A stretch of 64,000 bases of DNA from Paenibacillus phyllosphaerae (GTDB lineage: Bacteria > Bacillota > Bacilli > Paenibacillales > Paenibacillaceae), in the NCBI RefSeq assembly GCF_014192105.1, contig NZ_JACHXK010000011.1:1-64000 (forward strand), given 5' to 3'. The position numbers and the translations under genes are program-made. Positions 1 to 7,528 of the stretch are shown here, piece after piece (the first letter of the stretch is position 1; every line of letters begins with the position of its first letter). The notes below the pieces were generated by a model, which saw nothing but the letters and a program-made list of their open reading frames with translations, ran no database searches and was not told the origin of the DNA.

Positions 1-789
1 TACAGCGAGCTTCAGCATCTGACGAGGCAGCATGAGTTTGTTACAGCCACGTACGTACAATTGAAACTGAACGGCAGAGCGTTGCTTGAGCAGGTGTTCC
101 CTGAATTCCTCGGATTATTTAGCAACCTGTTTGCAACAACATCATTAAAAGTTTTACAGCGATGTTTAGAAGATAATACCGCAGATGTGAGCGACATCAT
201 AAGCGAATGCGTAGGAAAATCTCATTCTAAGCGCTGGGTAGCGGAGAAAGCTGAACAGTTGCAGGAACATTTGCGGGGCTGGGATAAACAAGCTAGAAGC
301 CAAGCTCAGACTGTGGCGCTGATCAGTATGGTTGCATTGCTTCTGGAGTTTGACAAACAGTTAAGTGAATTGGAGACGCTGATCCAAGAGGTGTCCAATG
401 AATTGCCTGAGGTCGATTTGGTCAAAAGCATTCCAGGCGTTGGAGATAAGCTTGCCGCTGTCATCGTGGCAGAACTAGGGGATGCAAGCCAATTCGAGGA
501 AGCGAAACAACTGGTGGCTTATGCAGGATTAGACCCTGGTATTTGTAGCTCAGGAAAGTTTACAGCTACAAGTAATCGGATTACGAAAAGAGGCTCCAAA
601 AGGCTTCGACGCGCATTATATCTTGCCGTTCAATGTGGAATTCGACGAGGCGCTAACCAGAAGATTAAGCAGTACTACGATAAAAAAAGGAAAGAGGGCA
701 AGCCTTACAAGGTGGTCGTGATCGCTTGCGCGAACAAGCTTCTCCATCACGTGTACGCCATCCTTCGTAAGAACGTGCCCTACCATTAA
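1..789 (+). CDS. IS110-family transposase, 5' end outside the window
   Basis: The frame is open from base 1, so the N-terminal catalytic DEDD part is mostly outside the window; about 262 residues are visible. The C-terminal half carries the transposase_20 (IS116/IS110/IS902) signature: SIPGVGDKLAAVIVAELGD, then a helix-hairpin-helix-like stretch, LVAYAGLDPG, the SGKFTATSNRITKRGS motif and the Arg-rich RLRRALYLA segment. This family moves insertion sequences without inverted terminal repeats, guided by a bridge RNA encoded in a non-coding end. The TTG at 61 is an internal codon, not the start. The stop is followed within 25 bases by a hairpin. Base composition is more AT-rich than the genes that follow, as expected for a mobile gene. 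Whether the element is intact cannot be judged because its left end is missing. Confidence 0.9.
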   Translation, partial: YSELQHLTRQHEFVTATYVQLKLNGRALLEQVFPEFLGLFSNLFATTSLKVLQRCLEDNTADVSDIISECVGKSHSKRWVAEKAEQLQEHLRGWDKQARSQAQTVALISMVALLLEFDKQLSELETLIQEVSNELPEVDLVKSIPGVGDKLAAVIVAELGDASQFEEAKQLVAYAGLDPGICSSGKFTATSNRITKRGSKRLRRALYLAVQCGIRRGANQKIKQYYDKKRKEGKPYKVVVIACANKLLHHVYAILRKNVPYH

Positions 790-810
790 AAAAATATCCA
801 TAATTAACCA

Positions 811-840
811 TAATCCTTCTTAGTGGAGAAGGATTATTTG
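811..840 (+). terminator. Hairpin after the IS110 transposase
   Basis: A 9-bp perfect stem (AATCCTTCT / AGAAGGATT, loop TAGTGG) is followed by ATTTG. It may terminate the transposase transcript or belong to the right end of the element; the T-run is weak. Confidence 0.55.
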
Positions 841-922
841 TTATGCACAAAAATAAGTATACCAATAAAACTCGTACTCACCAAGTCCAAAAGCTTGACA
901 AGTATTAGCTGGTTTTCGGCGG

Positions 923-1103
923 TGGAACGCTTTTGTCCCTGCGGAAGATCGGTCATGGAACGACCGACTTCCCTGGCATGGGACAAAGCTTTGGGTTCGA
1001 GCTTCGTTCGATACGTTGTGCCTTGGGGAGATGACCTGGGGCGTGTGATCGTGGATGATGCAATGAGCTTGCCCTCGCTTGACGTCCACTTCGTGGACAC
1101 GCT
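923..1103. repeat. Mosaic intergenic repeat, copy A
   Basis: This gene-free stretch contains three modules that recur elsewhere in the window. They are the ggaacgctt...tgcgga module (923-944), the ggacaaagctt.gggttcgag module (981-1011), and the cttgacgtccacttcgtgga module (1078-1103). The last holds a perfect small inverted repeat, GTCCAC-ttc-GTGGAC. The second module matches 41005-41034 and 32914-32925, the third matches 33011-33036, and the first matches 41097-41117. No reading frame here has a ribosome binding site or a recognisable product. It looks like a decayed dispersed repeat rather than a gene. Confidence 0.7.
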
Positions 1104-1136
1104 GACTTTCAAACATCCGGTGCTTGAGGCACCTCC

Positions 1137-1184
1137 AACCAAAAACGTCCGAGCAGCCATTGGCTGTCTCGGACGTTTTTGGTT
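1137..1184 (-). terminator. Terminator of the histidine kinase gene (bidirectional)
   Basis: A 13-bp stem (AAAAACGTCCGAG / CTCGGACGTTTTT) around a short loop carries a T-run in both directions. It lies 20 bases past the stop of the minus-strand kinase. Confidence 0.9.
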
Positions 1185-1203
1185 TATTTGCCGCTAAAGC
1201 GGA

Positions 1204-2742
1204 TTAACTGCTCTCGCTGCTGGCCGAGGCGCACTCCTCCGCCGCCGTGTTCGTTGCCGGCGGACAGAGGGGCAGATGCAGCGTGAAGCTGCTCCCGGCG
1301 TCTTTGCGGCTGCGCAACGAGAGTCTTCCGCCGAGCAGCGCGGCCAGCTGCTGGCTGATCGACAACCCCAGCCCCGTGCCGCCGTACTTCCGGTTGATCC
1401 CGCCGTCTTCCTGGCGGAAAGCTTCGAAGATGAGCTGCTGCTTCGCTTCGTCGATGCCGATGCCGGTATCGATGACGGTGAACGCGATCTGCTGCATCGG
1501 CCAGTCGGCGTGTTTGCTCGCGGCGCGCCTCTCGCGGAGCCAGCCTTTTCCCTTACCCCGCTTCGGGGTCTGACCGTAGAGGCCGGATCCCTCCAGGCGA
1601 ACTTCCAGCACTACGCTGCCCGCGCTCGTGAACTTGAAGGCGTTCACGAGCAGATTGCGCAGAATCTGGTTCACTCGCAGCTCGTCGGTGATGATCGACT
1701 CCGGAACGTCGGAGAGCATATGTACGTTAAATTCCAGCTTCTTCTGCTGCGCCATTGGCGAGAACTGCTGATGCAGCAGATGGACAAGCGACTGAACAGA
1801 CACCTGCTCGAACACGACGTCCATCTTCCCCGCTTCTACTTTGGACAGATCGAGGATGTCGTTGATCAGCTGGAGCAGTTCGTCTCCGGCCGTCTGAATG
1901 AGCGCAGCATACGCTTGATCCTCCTCCTCATAACGCCGATCCTCATTGTCGCGGATCAGCTGCGAGAGCAGAATGATGCTATTGAGCGGCGTCTTCAGCT
2001 CATGCGACATGTTGGCCAGAAACTCCGACTTATACGCCGATACCCGCTGCAGCTCGGCCGCCTGCTGCTCCATGTCCTGCTTGGCCTCCCGAAGCTGCTC
2101 CGTCTGGCGCCGCAAGAGCGTGTTCATCGTCCGCAGCTCTTCCACGCGCCGTTGTTCTTTCTCGAAATCACGGATAATGAAGACGAATAAGAGGCACATC
2201 AGCGTTCGGCCGGGAAGCGCATATTGGCCGACGTCGCGCCAATAGACCGCGACTGTCATCGATCCGTTGATTGAAACCGTACCGAACGCCAGCAGCGTAT
2301 TCAGTACATTGATGAGGATAATGGCGGTCGCAGCTTTCCAGCAGAAGCGCCAGGTCGACCGTTTCAGCATGATGTGGAGAATCGCGCCTGTTATACCGAG
2401 GACTATCATCGTTGCAAAACCGAGCACAGCCGTCAGGTCCCAGCTGAAATAGAAACGCCCCAACCCTATGCCTGCTCCAATGGCAATGATGGTCCAAGGA
2501 TTGCCGAAGACCAGGATCGCCAGGATTACCGGCACATAACGCAGGTCTAACATGGTTACTTCGCCGATTCGGACGCCGAACACCATCGCTAACCAGCCGC
2601 TTGCGATAAAGACGGCAACAGAAAGCGCGTATTTGACTCTTGCGGAAGTATGGACGAGCAGATATTTGTGGCCAATGTTGAATAGGTACGCGAGCGTGAT
2701 CAGGATACTGATGCTGGCAAAAAAGTTTTTGGCTAATGTCAA
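1204..2742 (-). CDS. Membrane sensor histidine kinase, 5TMR-LYT type
   Basis: This is a 512-residue membrane kinase. The N-terminal ~190 residues form six or so hydrophobic segments that resemble the LytS/YhcK-type 5TM receptor domain (motif LDLRYVPVILAILVFGNPW). A coiled-coil linker (about 195-235) leads into HisKA with phospho-acceptor His247 in NMSHELKTPLN, then a HATPase domain with the N box (NLLVNAFKF), DTGIGID, the F box FRQEDGG and GGTGLGL. No receiver domain follows. The start is TTG, chosen because AGGAGG sits 7 bases upstream and no in-frame ATG is as well placed. No response regulator is adjacent, so it is an orphan kinase. The ligand is unknown; LytS-like receptors are linked to cell-wall or membrane-potential sensing, which is only a family-level hint. 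Confidence 0.88.
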   Translation of the reverse strand: MTLAKNFFASISILITLAYLFNIGHKYLLVHTSARVKYALSVAVFIASGWLAMVFGVRIGEVTMLDLRYVPVILAILVFGNPWTIIAIGAGIGLGRFYFSWDLTAVLGFATMIVLGITGAILHIMLKRSTWRFCWKAATAIILINVLNTLLAFGTVSINGSMTVAVYWRDVGQYALPGRTLMCLLFVFIIRDFEKEQRRVEELRTMNTLLRRQTEQLREAKQDMEQQAAELQRVSAYKSEFLANMSHELKTPLNSIILLSQLIRDNEDRRYEEEDQAYAALIQTAGDELLQLINDILDLSKVEAGKMDVVFEQVSVQSLVHLLHQQFSPMAQQKKLEFNVHMLSDVPESIITDELRVNQILRNLLVNAFKFTSAGSVVLEVRLEGSGLYGQTPKRGKGKGWLRERRAASKHADWPMQQIAFTVIDTGIGIDEAKQQLIFEAFRQEDGGINRKYGGTGLGLSISQQLAALLGGRLSLRSRKDAGSSFTLHLPLCPPATNTAAEECASASSESS

Positions 2743-2911
2743 GCCTACGCCTCCTACCTGACAAGGTGAAACGTCCCTGCGCCGCCGTAGAGGACGGCCT
2801 GCGTCTCATTTACGGAGAAACACAACGTCATGCCGAATTACAACCCGATTTGCCAATGCGCATGAGGATAGACGAATTGCTGTTTTTTACCCGTTTTGTA
2901 CCGGGATTGAA

Positions 2912-3796
2912 TCAACTCTGTTGCATTTCTTCCACCAATCGTTCCAAATAAACAGCGCCCTCAGAGGCGGAAACGAACGGGTCCTTGTCTCCTAATGCCC
3001 GCAGAATCCATTCCTTCATCCCCGCCGACAGCGCTAGCTCCTTCTGCCAGTCTCCCGCCTCTTCGACTTCCTTCGGGGTGTAGCCGGAATAGAGCAGGAA
3101 CAGCGCCAAATGCCCCAGCCCATAGAAGTCGCTCGCCGGCTCCGGGCGCCGCATCCGCTGCTTGACTCCCGCCCAGCTGCCATCCGCCTCCGCCTCTTCA
3201 TGCTCGCCTAGCGCAATCCGGAGGGCCTCGGGCAGCTGCTCGCCAATGCGGCAAGCTAAGCCGTAATCGATCAGGAAGATGCGCTGCGACATCGGCCGGT
3301 CCGCATCGCTGCTCTGCATTACGTTCGGGATTCGGACGTCGCGGTGCACATACCCCCGTTCATGCAGATGGCTTAGCGGCTCCAGCAGCGCCAGCAGAAT
3401 ATGAGCCGTGGTAAGCTCATCGTAGCGGTAACCTTGTTCCATCATCAGGGACTCCAGGTTATCGCCATCGATTAATTCCATGACGAGCAGGTGCCTGCGG
3501 CCCGCGCGGCAATTGTCCTGCCAGCGCGGAATTTGCGCATGTGAGAGCTGCCGCATGAGCTCGCTCTCACGTCGCAGCAGTTCCCTTCCGACCGCTCCCT
3601 TGCTCGGCTTATTCAGCTTCACCAGCACGTGAACCCCGGTGCGCCGATCGAACGCTTCGTACGCTTGGCCGTAACTGCCCATCCCTAAGAACCGCTCGAG
3701 CTCATACCGCCCGCACAGGACGGTTCCCTCCCGAAGCGGATAGTCCTGCCAGTTGCGGATCGCAAGCTTCAGCCGTTCGATAAGCTTCTTGATCAT
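2912..3796 (-). CDS. Ser/Thr protein kinase, stand-alone cytoplasmic Hanks type
   Basis: This 294-residue protein is a single kinase domain with no transmembrane segment or PASTA repeats, so it is not PrkC. It has a glycine-rich loop (LGMGSYGQAYEAFD), an ATP lysine in VLVKL (about Lys60), a catalytic loop HRDVRIPN (Asp153) and a DYG in place of DFG (Asp177). The HRDVR form, with Arg for the usual Lys, resembles small Bacillus kinases of the YbdM/YrzF kind. The second of two adjacent ATG codons is preferred because GGGGGG lies 5 bases before it; an upstream ATG at 3823 lacks a site. It stands alone on the minus strand, convergent with no gene and divergent from the small His-rich protein gene. 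The substrate cannot be inferred. Confidence 0.82.
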   Translation of the reverse strand: MIKKLIERLKLAIRNWQDYPLREGTVLCGRYELERFLGMGSYGQAYEAFDRRTGVHVLVKLNKPSKGAVGRELLRRESELMRQLSHAQIPRWQDNCRAGRRHLLVMELIDGDNLESLMMEQGYRYDELTTAHILLALLEPLSHLHERGYVHRDVRIPNVMQSSDADRPMSQRIFLIDYGLACRIGEQLPEALRIALGEHEEAEADGSWAGVKQRMRRPEPASDFYGLGHLALFLLYSGYTPKEVEEAGDWQKELALSAGMKEWILRALGDKDPFVSASEGAVYLERLVEEMQQS

Positions 3797-3916
3797 CATT
3801 TCCCCCCTCGCCCTGACACCCAAAGTAGAAATTTACAGAAACCCTTCGGATGGAAATACGTAAAACTAATCAAAGCATACACAACTGCGCAGTGTATGAA
3901 AAGGAGGCTAATCACG

Positions 3917-4114
3917 ATGCTTAAACATCTGCTGAAACGTTTCGTTCATTCACTTACGGGTAATAAACACTACGGTCACGGCGGTCACTACAAACGCTAT
4001 AGCAGTAGCGACTACAAGCATGGGTATCAGCGCCCGCCGCAATACCCGCCGCAGCAAGGCCACCATTACGGGCACGGCCATTACAAACGCAAACATAGCA
4101 GCTTCTCCAGTTAA
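3917..4114 (+). CDS. Small His/Tyr-rich basic protein
   Basis: A 65-residue protein with no family I recognise. The first dozen residues form a basic amphipathic helix (MLKHLLKRFVHSL). The remainder is low-complexity: three GHYK/GHGG-like blocks, a Pro/Gln patch (PPQYPPQQG) and a final basic HYKRKHSS, with about ten histidines in all. Such composition suits metal binding or a cell-surface or spore-coat peptide, but that is a guess. The ATG at 3917 is chosen over one at 3896 because AAGGAGG lies 9 bases upstream of it. A strong terminator follows. It is divergent from the Ser/Thr kinase gene and could be its partner or substrate (seven Ser, six Tyr), which is inference only. Confidence 0.65.
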   Translation: MLKHLLKRFVHSLTGNKHYGHGGHYKRYSSSDYKHGYQRPPQYPPQQGHHYGHGHYKRKHSSFSS

Positions 4115-4159
4115 CCGCTTCTTAAGTTAACGGGAGAGCGAATGCACACGAAGCCACAG

Positions 4160-4192
4160 CCGCCCTCGATTCAGACAGGGCGGTTTTTGTTT
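4160..4192 (+). terminator. Terminator of the His-rich protein gene
   Basis: The stem CGCCCT / AGGGCG is followed by TTTTTGTTTTT. It stands 45 bases after the stop at 4114. Confidence 0.9.
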
Positions 4193-4391
4193 TTATACAA
4201 GAAGAATCAACATGAAGCATAAGCTACTAATATTGGTAGCAAAATAGGGGAACATCAAGCATATGCAACAAATGGTGCCAATTGTTAGAAAAACGTGAGT
4301 AAATCAAACAAACGTCTGACGCAGCCTTTATAAGCGGCTAAAATCTAAACCCTATAATCGGAGTAACCAATACATTCGGAGGTGCATGACG

Positions 4392-4610
4392 ATGACAAAG
4401 GTGATTACCTTTAAGAATCGCAAAGTTCCTGTACATTTCTCTTCCGGTCAAACGACCTCTCTCGATCTGCTCCGCAACAAGCTGCACGAGCTTGAATTCA
4501 ATCTCGATTTTCGCCGCAAGTGGAAACGCATCGCATCGGTGGAAATGGTCCGCGACGTCGCCATCTTCCAATACAACGACGGTACGAAGCTATACTTGGA
4601 AGTATCCTAA
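4392..4610 (+). CDS. Small conserved-looking protein of unknown function
   Basis: A 72-residue, soluble, basic protein (MTKVITFKNRKVPVHFSSG at the N-terminus, LYLEVS at the end) with alternating beta-strand and helix-like segments. I do not recognise a family. It is treated as real because GGAGG is placed 9 bases before ATG 4392, its codon usage matches the neighbours and a terminator hairpin follows. The ATG at 4386 is only 3 bases from GGAGG and is less likely. It is monocistronic, between two terminators. Confidence 0.7.
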   Translation: MTKVITFKNRKVPVHFSSGQTTSLDLLRNKLHELEFNLDFRRKWKRIASVEMVRDVAIFQYNDGTKLYLEVS

Positions 4611-4668
4611 GCCGCTAGCGAAGACGCGCCTCGCTGAAGCGATTCTTTTGTTCCGTGGCCCAAGTCTT

Positions 4669-4702
4669 CCCGCAGCCGCTGGTGTGCGGGATTTATTTTC
4701 GC
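4669..4702 (+). terminator. Terminator of the small plus-strand gene
   Basis: The stem TCCCGCA / TGCGGGA is followed by the T-rich TTTATTTTCGCATTTT. Confidence 0.75.
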
Positions 4703-4736
4703 ATTTTGCGTAAGCGCTGTCACTACGCTCGAGGGT

Positions 4737-4775
4737 ATAAAAAAAGAGGACAGCCGACCTGCGGCCTATCCTCTC
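4737..4775 (-). terminator. Terminator of the GGDEF/EAL gene
   Basis: On the minus strand, AGAGGAT and TCCTCT form a stem followed by seven T, about 22 bases past the stop codon. Confidence 0.85.
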
Positions 4776-4796
4776 ACGTTGTTACTTCTGCTCCCG

Positions 4797-6137
4797 CTAA
4801 TGGACCAGCTCCATCAGATGCGGGCCGACCTCGGCTTCCTGAATCGGCTTGCCGAGCAGGTAGCCCTGCATGAAATCGCAGCCCCACTCCCGCAGGAGCA
4901 GCAGCTGATCATAATCCTCGATCCCTTCGGCGACAACCTCGAGACCGAGCCGATGCACGAGCGAAATCATCGACTCCACGATCACCCGCTCGGGATGCTG
5001 CTTGCAAATATGATTGATGAACGAGCGGTCCAGCTTGAGCGTATGCAGCGGAAGTTCGCGCAGATAAGTAAGCGAAGCGTACCCGGTGCCGAAGTCGTCC
5101 AGCGCAATCCGGACGCCCGCATCCCTCAGCTGCTCCAGCGCCGCAACCGTCGCTTCGCCGGCATCGATCATGACGCTCTCCGTAATCTCCAATTCGATCG
5201 CCTGCGGCGGCGTTCCGCTTTCTCTGAGCACGAACAGGATCGTCTCCACGAATGCAGGCACCCGAAGCTGAAGCGGCGACAGATTCACGGCCATGACGAT
5301 ATCGGTCAGTCCGCGCTGCGCCGCCTCATGGTACATCCGGCAAGCCTCGCGAATGACCCACTCGCCAATCAAGACGATCAGCCCCGTCTGTTCGGCGAGG
5401 GGCACGAACTCCGCCGGCGAGACGAAGCCCAGCTCCGGATGGGTCCAGCGGAGCAGCGCCTCGAAGCCCCGCAGACGACCGGACGCCTCGTAGATCGGCT
5501 GATAATTAAGCGACAGCTGGCCGCCGCTTAATGCGTCGCGCAGCGCGCCTTCGAGCTCCATTCTACGGCTGGCGCGATTGGCGTCCGCCTCCGTGTAAGC
5601 CCCGATCCGGTTGCCTCCGGCCGCCTTCGCCTGCTGCAGCGCCGTCTCCGCATGACGCATCAGACGTTCCGCGGTCAAACCGTGCTTCGGACACTCCGCT
5701 AGGCCGATGCTGCAAGTCGGATAGAGCATCTGACCGCCCACCTGCAGCGGCACTTCAAGCTTGGCCTTCAGATCGGCCGTACAAGCCGATACCAATTGTT
5801 CGTTGTCAAAGAATCGGAACAGCAGGAAGGTATTCCCCCCGATCCGGCATGTCGTGTATTCGCTCAGCTGCTTGCTCTGGAATCGGCGTCCGAGCTGCTT
5901 GAGCGCCTCATCGCCGAATACGGTACCGCGGGATTCATTAATGAGATGGAACCGGTCAAAATCAACGACAGCAACAATGACACCGACTTCGTTCGCCCTG
6001 CCCTTGGACAGCGCTTGCCCCAGCAGGGTGAATGCGGCCATCCGGCCCGGTAAGCCTGTCAGACGATCAAAATCCTCCCAGCCCGCAGCAGCTCTTCCTT
6101 CCGATATGCTCTGCAAAACTGGATATCTAGCGTCCAT
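4797..6137 (-). CDS. Degenerate GGDEF plus EAL domain protein, probable c-di-GMP phosphodiesterase
   Basis: A 446-residue cytoplasmic protein with no membrane segment. Residues ~20-180 are a GGDEF fold (DRLTGLPGR at the start), but the signature is GGNTF (100-104), so diguanylate cyclase activity is unlikely and the domain may only bind nucleotide. Residues ~195-440 are an EAL domain with its key residues present: EALLRW (Glu226), the NLSP motif, ELEITES, DDFGTGYASL (347-), LKLD and VAEGIED. It is therefore predicted to hydrolyse c-di-GMP, with GGDEF acting as a regulatory module. The start ATG has AGAGGAAG upstream. It lies downstream of the two-component pair at 6.7-11.4 kb on the same strand, but a terminator and the tandem repeat array separate them, so it has its own promoter. 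Confidence 0.9.
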   Translation of the reverse strand: MDARYPVLQSISEGRAAAGWEDFDRLTGLPGRMAAFTLLGQALSKGRANEVGVIVAVVDFDRFHLINESRGTVFGDEALKQLGRRFQSKQLSEYTTCRIGGNTFLLFRFFDNEQLVSACTADLKAKLEVPLQVGGQMLYPTCSIGLAECPKHGLTAERLMRHAETALQQAKAAGGNRIGAYTEADANRASRRMELEGALRDALSGGQLSLNYQPIYEASGRLRGFEALLRWTHPELGFVSPAEFVPLAEQTGLIVLIGEWVIREACRMYHEAAQRGLTDIVMAVNLSPLQLRVPAFVETILFVLRESGTPPQAIELEITESVMIDAGEATVAALEQLRDAGVRIALDDFGTGYASLTYLRELPLHTLKLDRSFINHICKQHPERVIVESMISLVHRLGLEVVAEGIEDYDQLLLLREWGCDFMQGYLLGKPIQEAEVGPHLMELVH

Positions 6138-6323
6138 GTCTTCGTCTCTTCCTCTCTTTGCTAATCTGGTAACGATCCGTTTATTAAGTCAAATTTTCAC
6201 ATAAAAACATTAGAAAAGTTAGAGGAGAACCATTAGGAATCCGTTAAGTGAAATATCCTCACTCTACCATGCAACCTCTCGCTCCTGCAACAGGAAGGAC
6301 AAAACTTTATTCATCTTGTATGC

Positions 6324-6588
6324 AAGGTGAAACGGCTAGCGCCGGCTTTAGTGGCGAAGGCGCGTTTCACTCCGGAGAAATAGAAGATGATTTATAAAAC
6401 GTGAAACTTATAAATGCTTCTATTTCAAGGTGAAACGGCTATCGCCGGCTATAGTGGCGAAGGCGCGTTTCACTCCGGAGAAATAGAAGATGATTTATAA
6501 ACGTGAAACTTATAAATGCTTCTATTTCAAGGTGAAACGGCTAGCGCCGCCTTTAGTGGCGAAGGTGCGTTTCACTCCGGAGAAATAC
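6324..6588. repeat. Tandem array of 102-103 bp hairpin repeats, 2.6 copies
   Basis: Unit 1 is 6324-6426 (103 bp), unit 2 is 6427-6528 (102 bp) and unit 3 is 6529-6588 (truncated, ~60 bp). Units 1 and 2 differ by two substitutions and one missing A. Each full unit contains two inverted repeats. The first is GTGAAACG ... CGTTTCAC around a GC-rich centre (CGCC ... GGCG). The second is GAAATAGAAG-N4-TTTATAA ... TTATAAA-N2-CTTCTATTTC. The array lies between the terminator of the OmpR-type regulator and the start of the EAL gene, in the leader or promoter-upstream region of the latter. There is no coding sequence here. The 6138-6323 stretch holds the EAL gene promoter region, with no other feature. 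Confidence 0.9.
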
Positions 6589-6590
6589 AA

Positions 6591-6664
6591 GAAAAAAGAA
6601 CCCTCCCGCATGCGAACGAATTCGCATATCAGAACGGTTCTATCTATTGGTTTACGGGAGGTTA
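6591..6664 (-). terminator. Terminator of the OmpR-type regulator gene
   Basis: On the minus strand an outer stem AACCTCCCG / CGGGAGGGTT encloses an inner TGCGAA/TTCGCA hairpin and is followed by a T-rich tail. The regulator's stop codon lies at the stem's base. Confidence 0.75.
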
Positions 6665-7384
6665 CGGCCTAACGCCGGCCTCCTGCACATATTTGTAGCC
6701 AACTCCCCAGACGGTGCGTATATACTTGGGCTCCTTCGGATTGTTCTCGACCTTCCGTCTCAAATTCACGATGTGCACATCGATCGCGCGATCGGTCACG
6801 AAGGAATCGAAACCTCGGATGGCATTAATCAAATCCTCGCGGCTGAATACTTTGCCCGGATGAGCCAAGAACAGCTTCATCAGCTCGAACTCCGAGAAGG
6901 TCGTCTCCACGAACATGCCGCGGACATGCAACAGTCTGCGTTCCGTATCCAGCTGAATGGTCGACTCCGGCTCCTGTGGCGTCTCGTTCCCGCCCGTTTG
7001 CGTAAGCCCTGGCAGATGCAGCTGCTGGGCCCGGCGGATCAAGGCTTCTGAGCGAGCGCTCAGCTCATGCATGCTGAACGGCTTGCATAAGTAATCATCG
7101 GCTCCTGCACGGAGCGCCTGTACCCGTTCGCTCACATCCGTCTTCATCGACACGACCATGATCGGCACGCTTGAGAACTGGCGGATGCTGCGGCATAGAT
7201 CGGTGCCGTCGCTATCCGGAAGCATGAGATCGAGGAGGATCAGATCTGGCTTGACCTCATCGAGCAGCGCCATACCGGTGGCCCCATCGAACGCCTGGTG
7301 AACTTGATATCCTTCTCCGGTCAAATACATTGAAAGCATATCGCTCATCATGACGTCATCTTCAATGACTAATACTTTATACAT
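6662..7384 (-). CDS. OmpR/PhoB-family response regulator
   Basis: A 240-residue DNA-binding regulator. The receiver (about 1-115) has the acidic pair EDD near the N-terminus, phospho-acceptor Asp52 in LILLDLMLPDSDG and Lys in LCKPFS. A ~25-residue linker leads to a winged-helix Trans_reg_C domain ending in RTVWGVGYKYV. The ATG at 7384 is chosen because GAGGTGA sits just upstream and MYKVLVIEDD is the canonical receiver start; an upstream ATG at 7438 lacks a site. It lies about 145 bases downstream of the large hybrid kinase on the same strand, the natural partner, although the hybrid kinase gene has its own poorly ordered spacer between them. Confidence 0.92.
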   Translation of the reverse strand: MYKVLVIEDDVMMSDMLSMYLTGEGYQVHQAFDGATGMALLDEVKPDLILLDLMLPDSDGTDLCRSIRQFSSVPIMVVSMKTDVSERVQALRAGADDYLCKPFSMHELSARSEALIRRAQQLHLPGLTQTGGNETPQEPESTIQLDTERRLLHVRGMFVETTFSEFELMKLFLAHPGKVFSREDLINAIRGFDSFVTDRAIDVHIVNLRRKVENNPKEPKYIRTVWGVGYKYVQEAGVRP

Positions 7385-7528
7385 GGCGTTCACCTCGAAG
7401 CGAATTGAAGATTGTCGTTGACGCACGTCTACTATCAATATACAATACCGCGAACTAGAGCCACAATAGAATGTTAGAAAATTGTTAGGATATGCTGTCG
7501 AATTTGTAAATATTGTTGAATAAATGAC

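Noticed and set aside
6324-6588. CRISPR array.
   Set aside because: The 102-103 bp units repeat almost exactly with no variable spacers, and each contains long inverted repeats, so this is a tandem repeat rather than a CRISPR.
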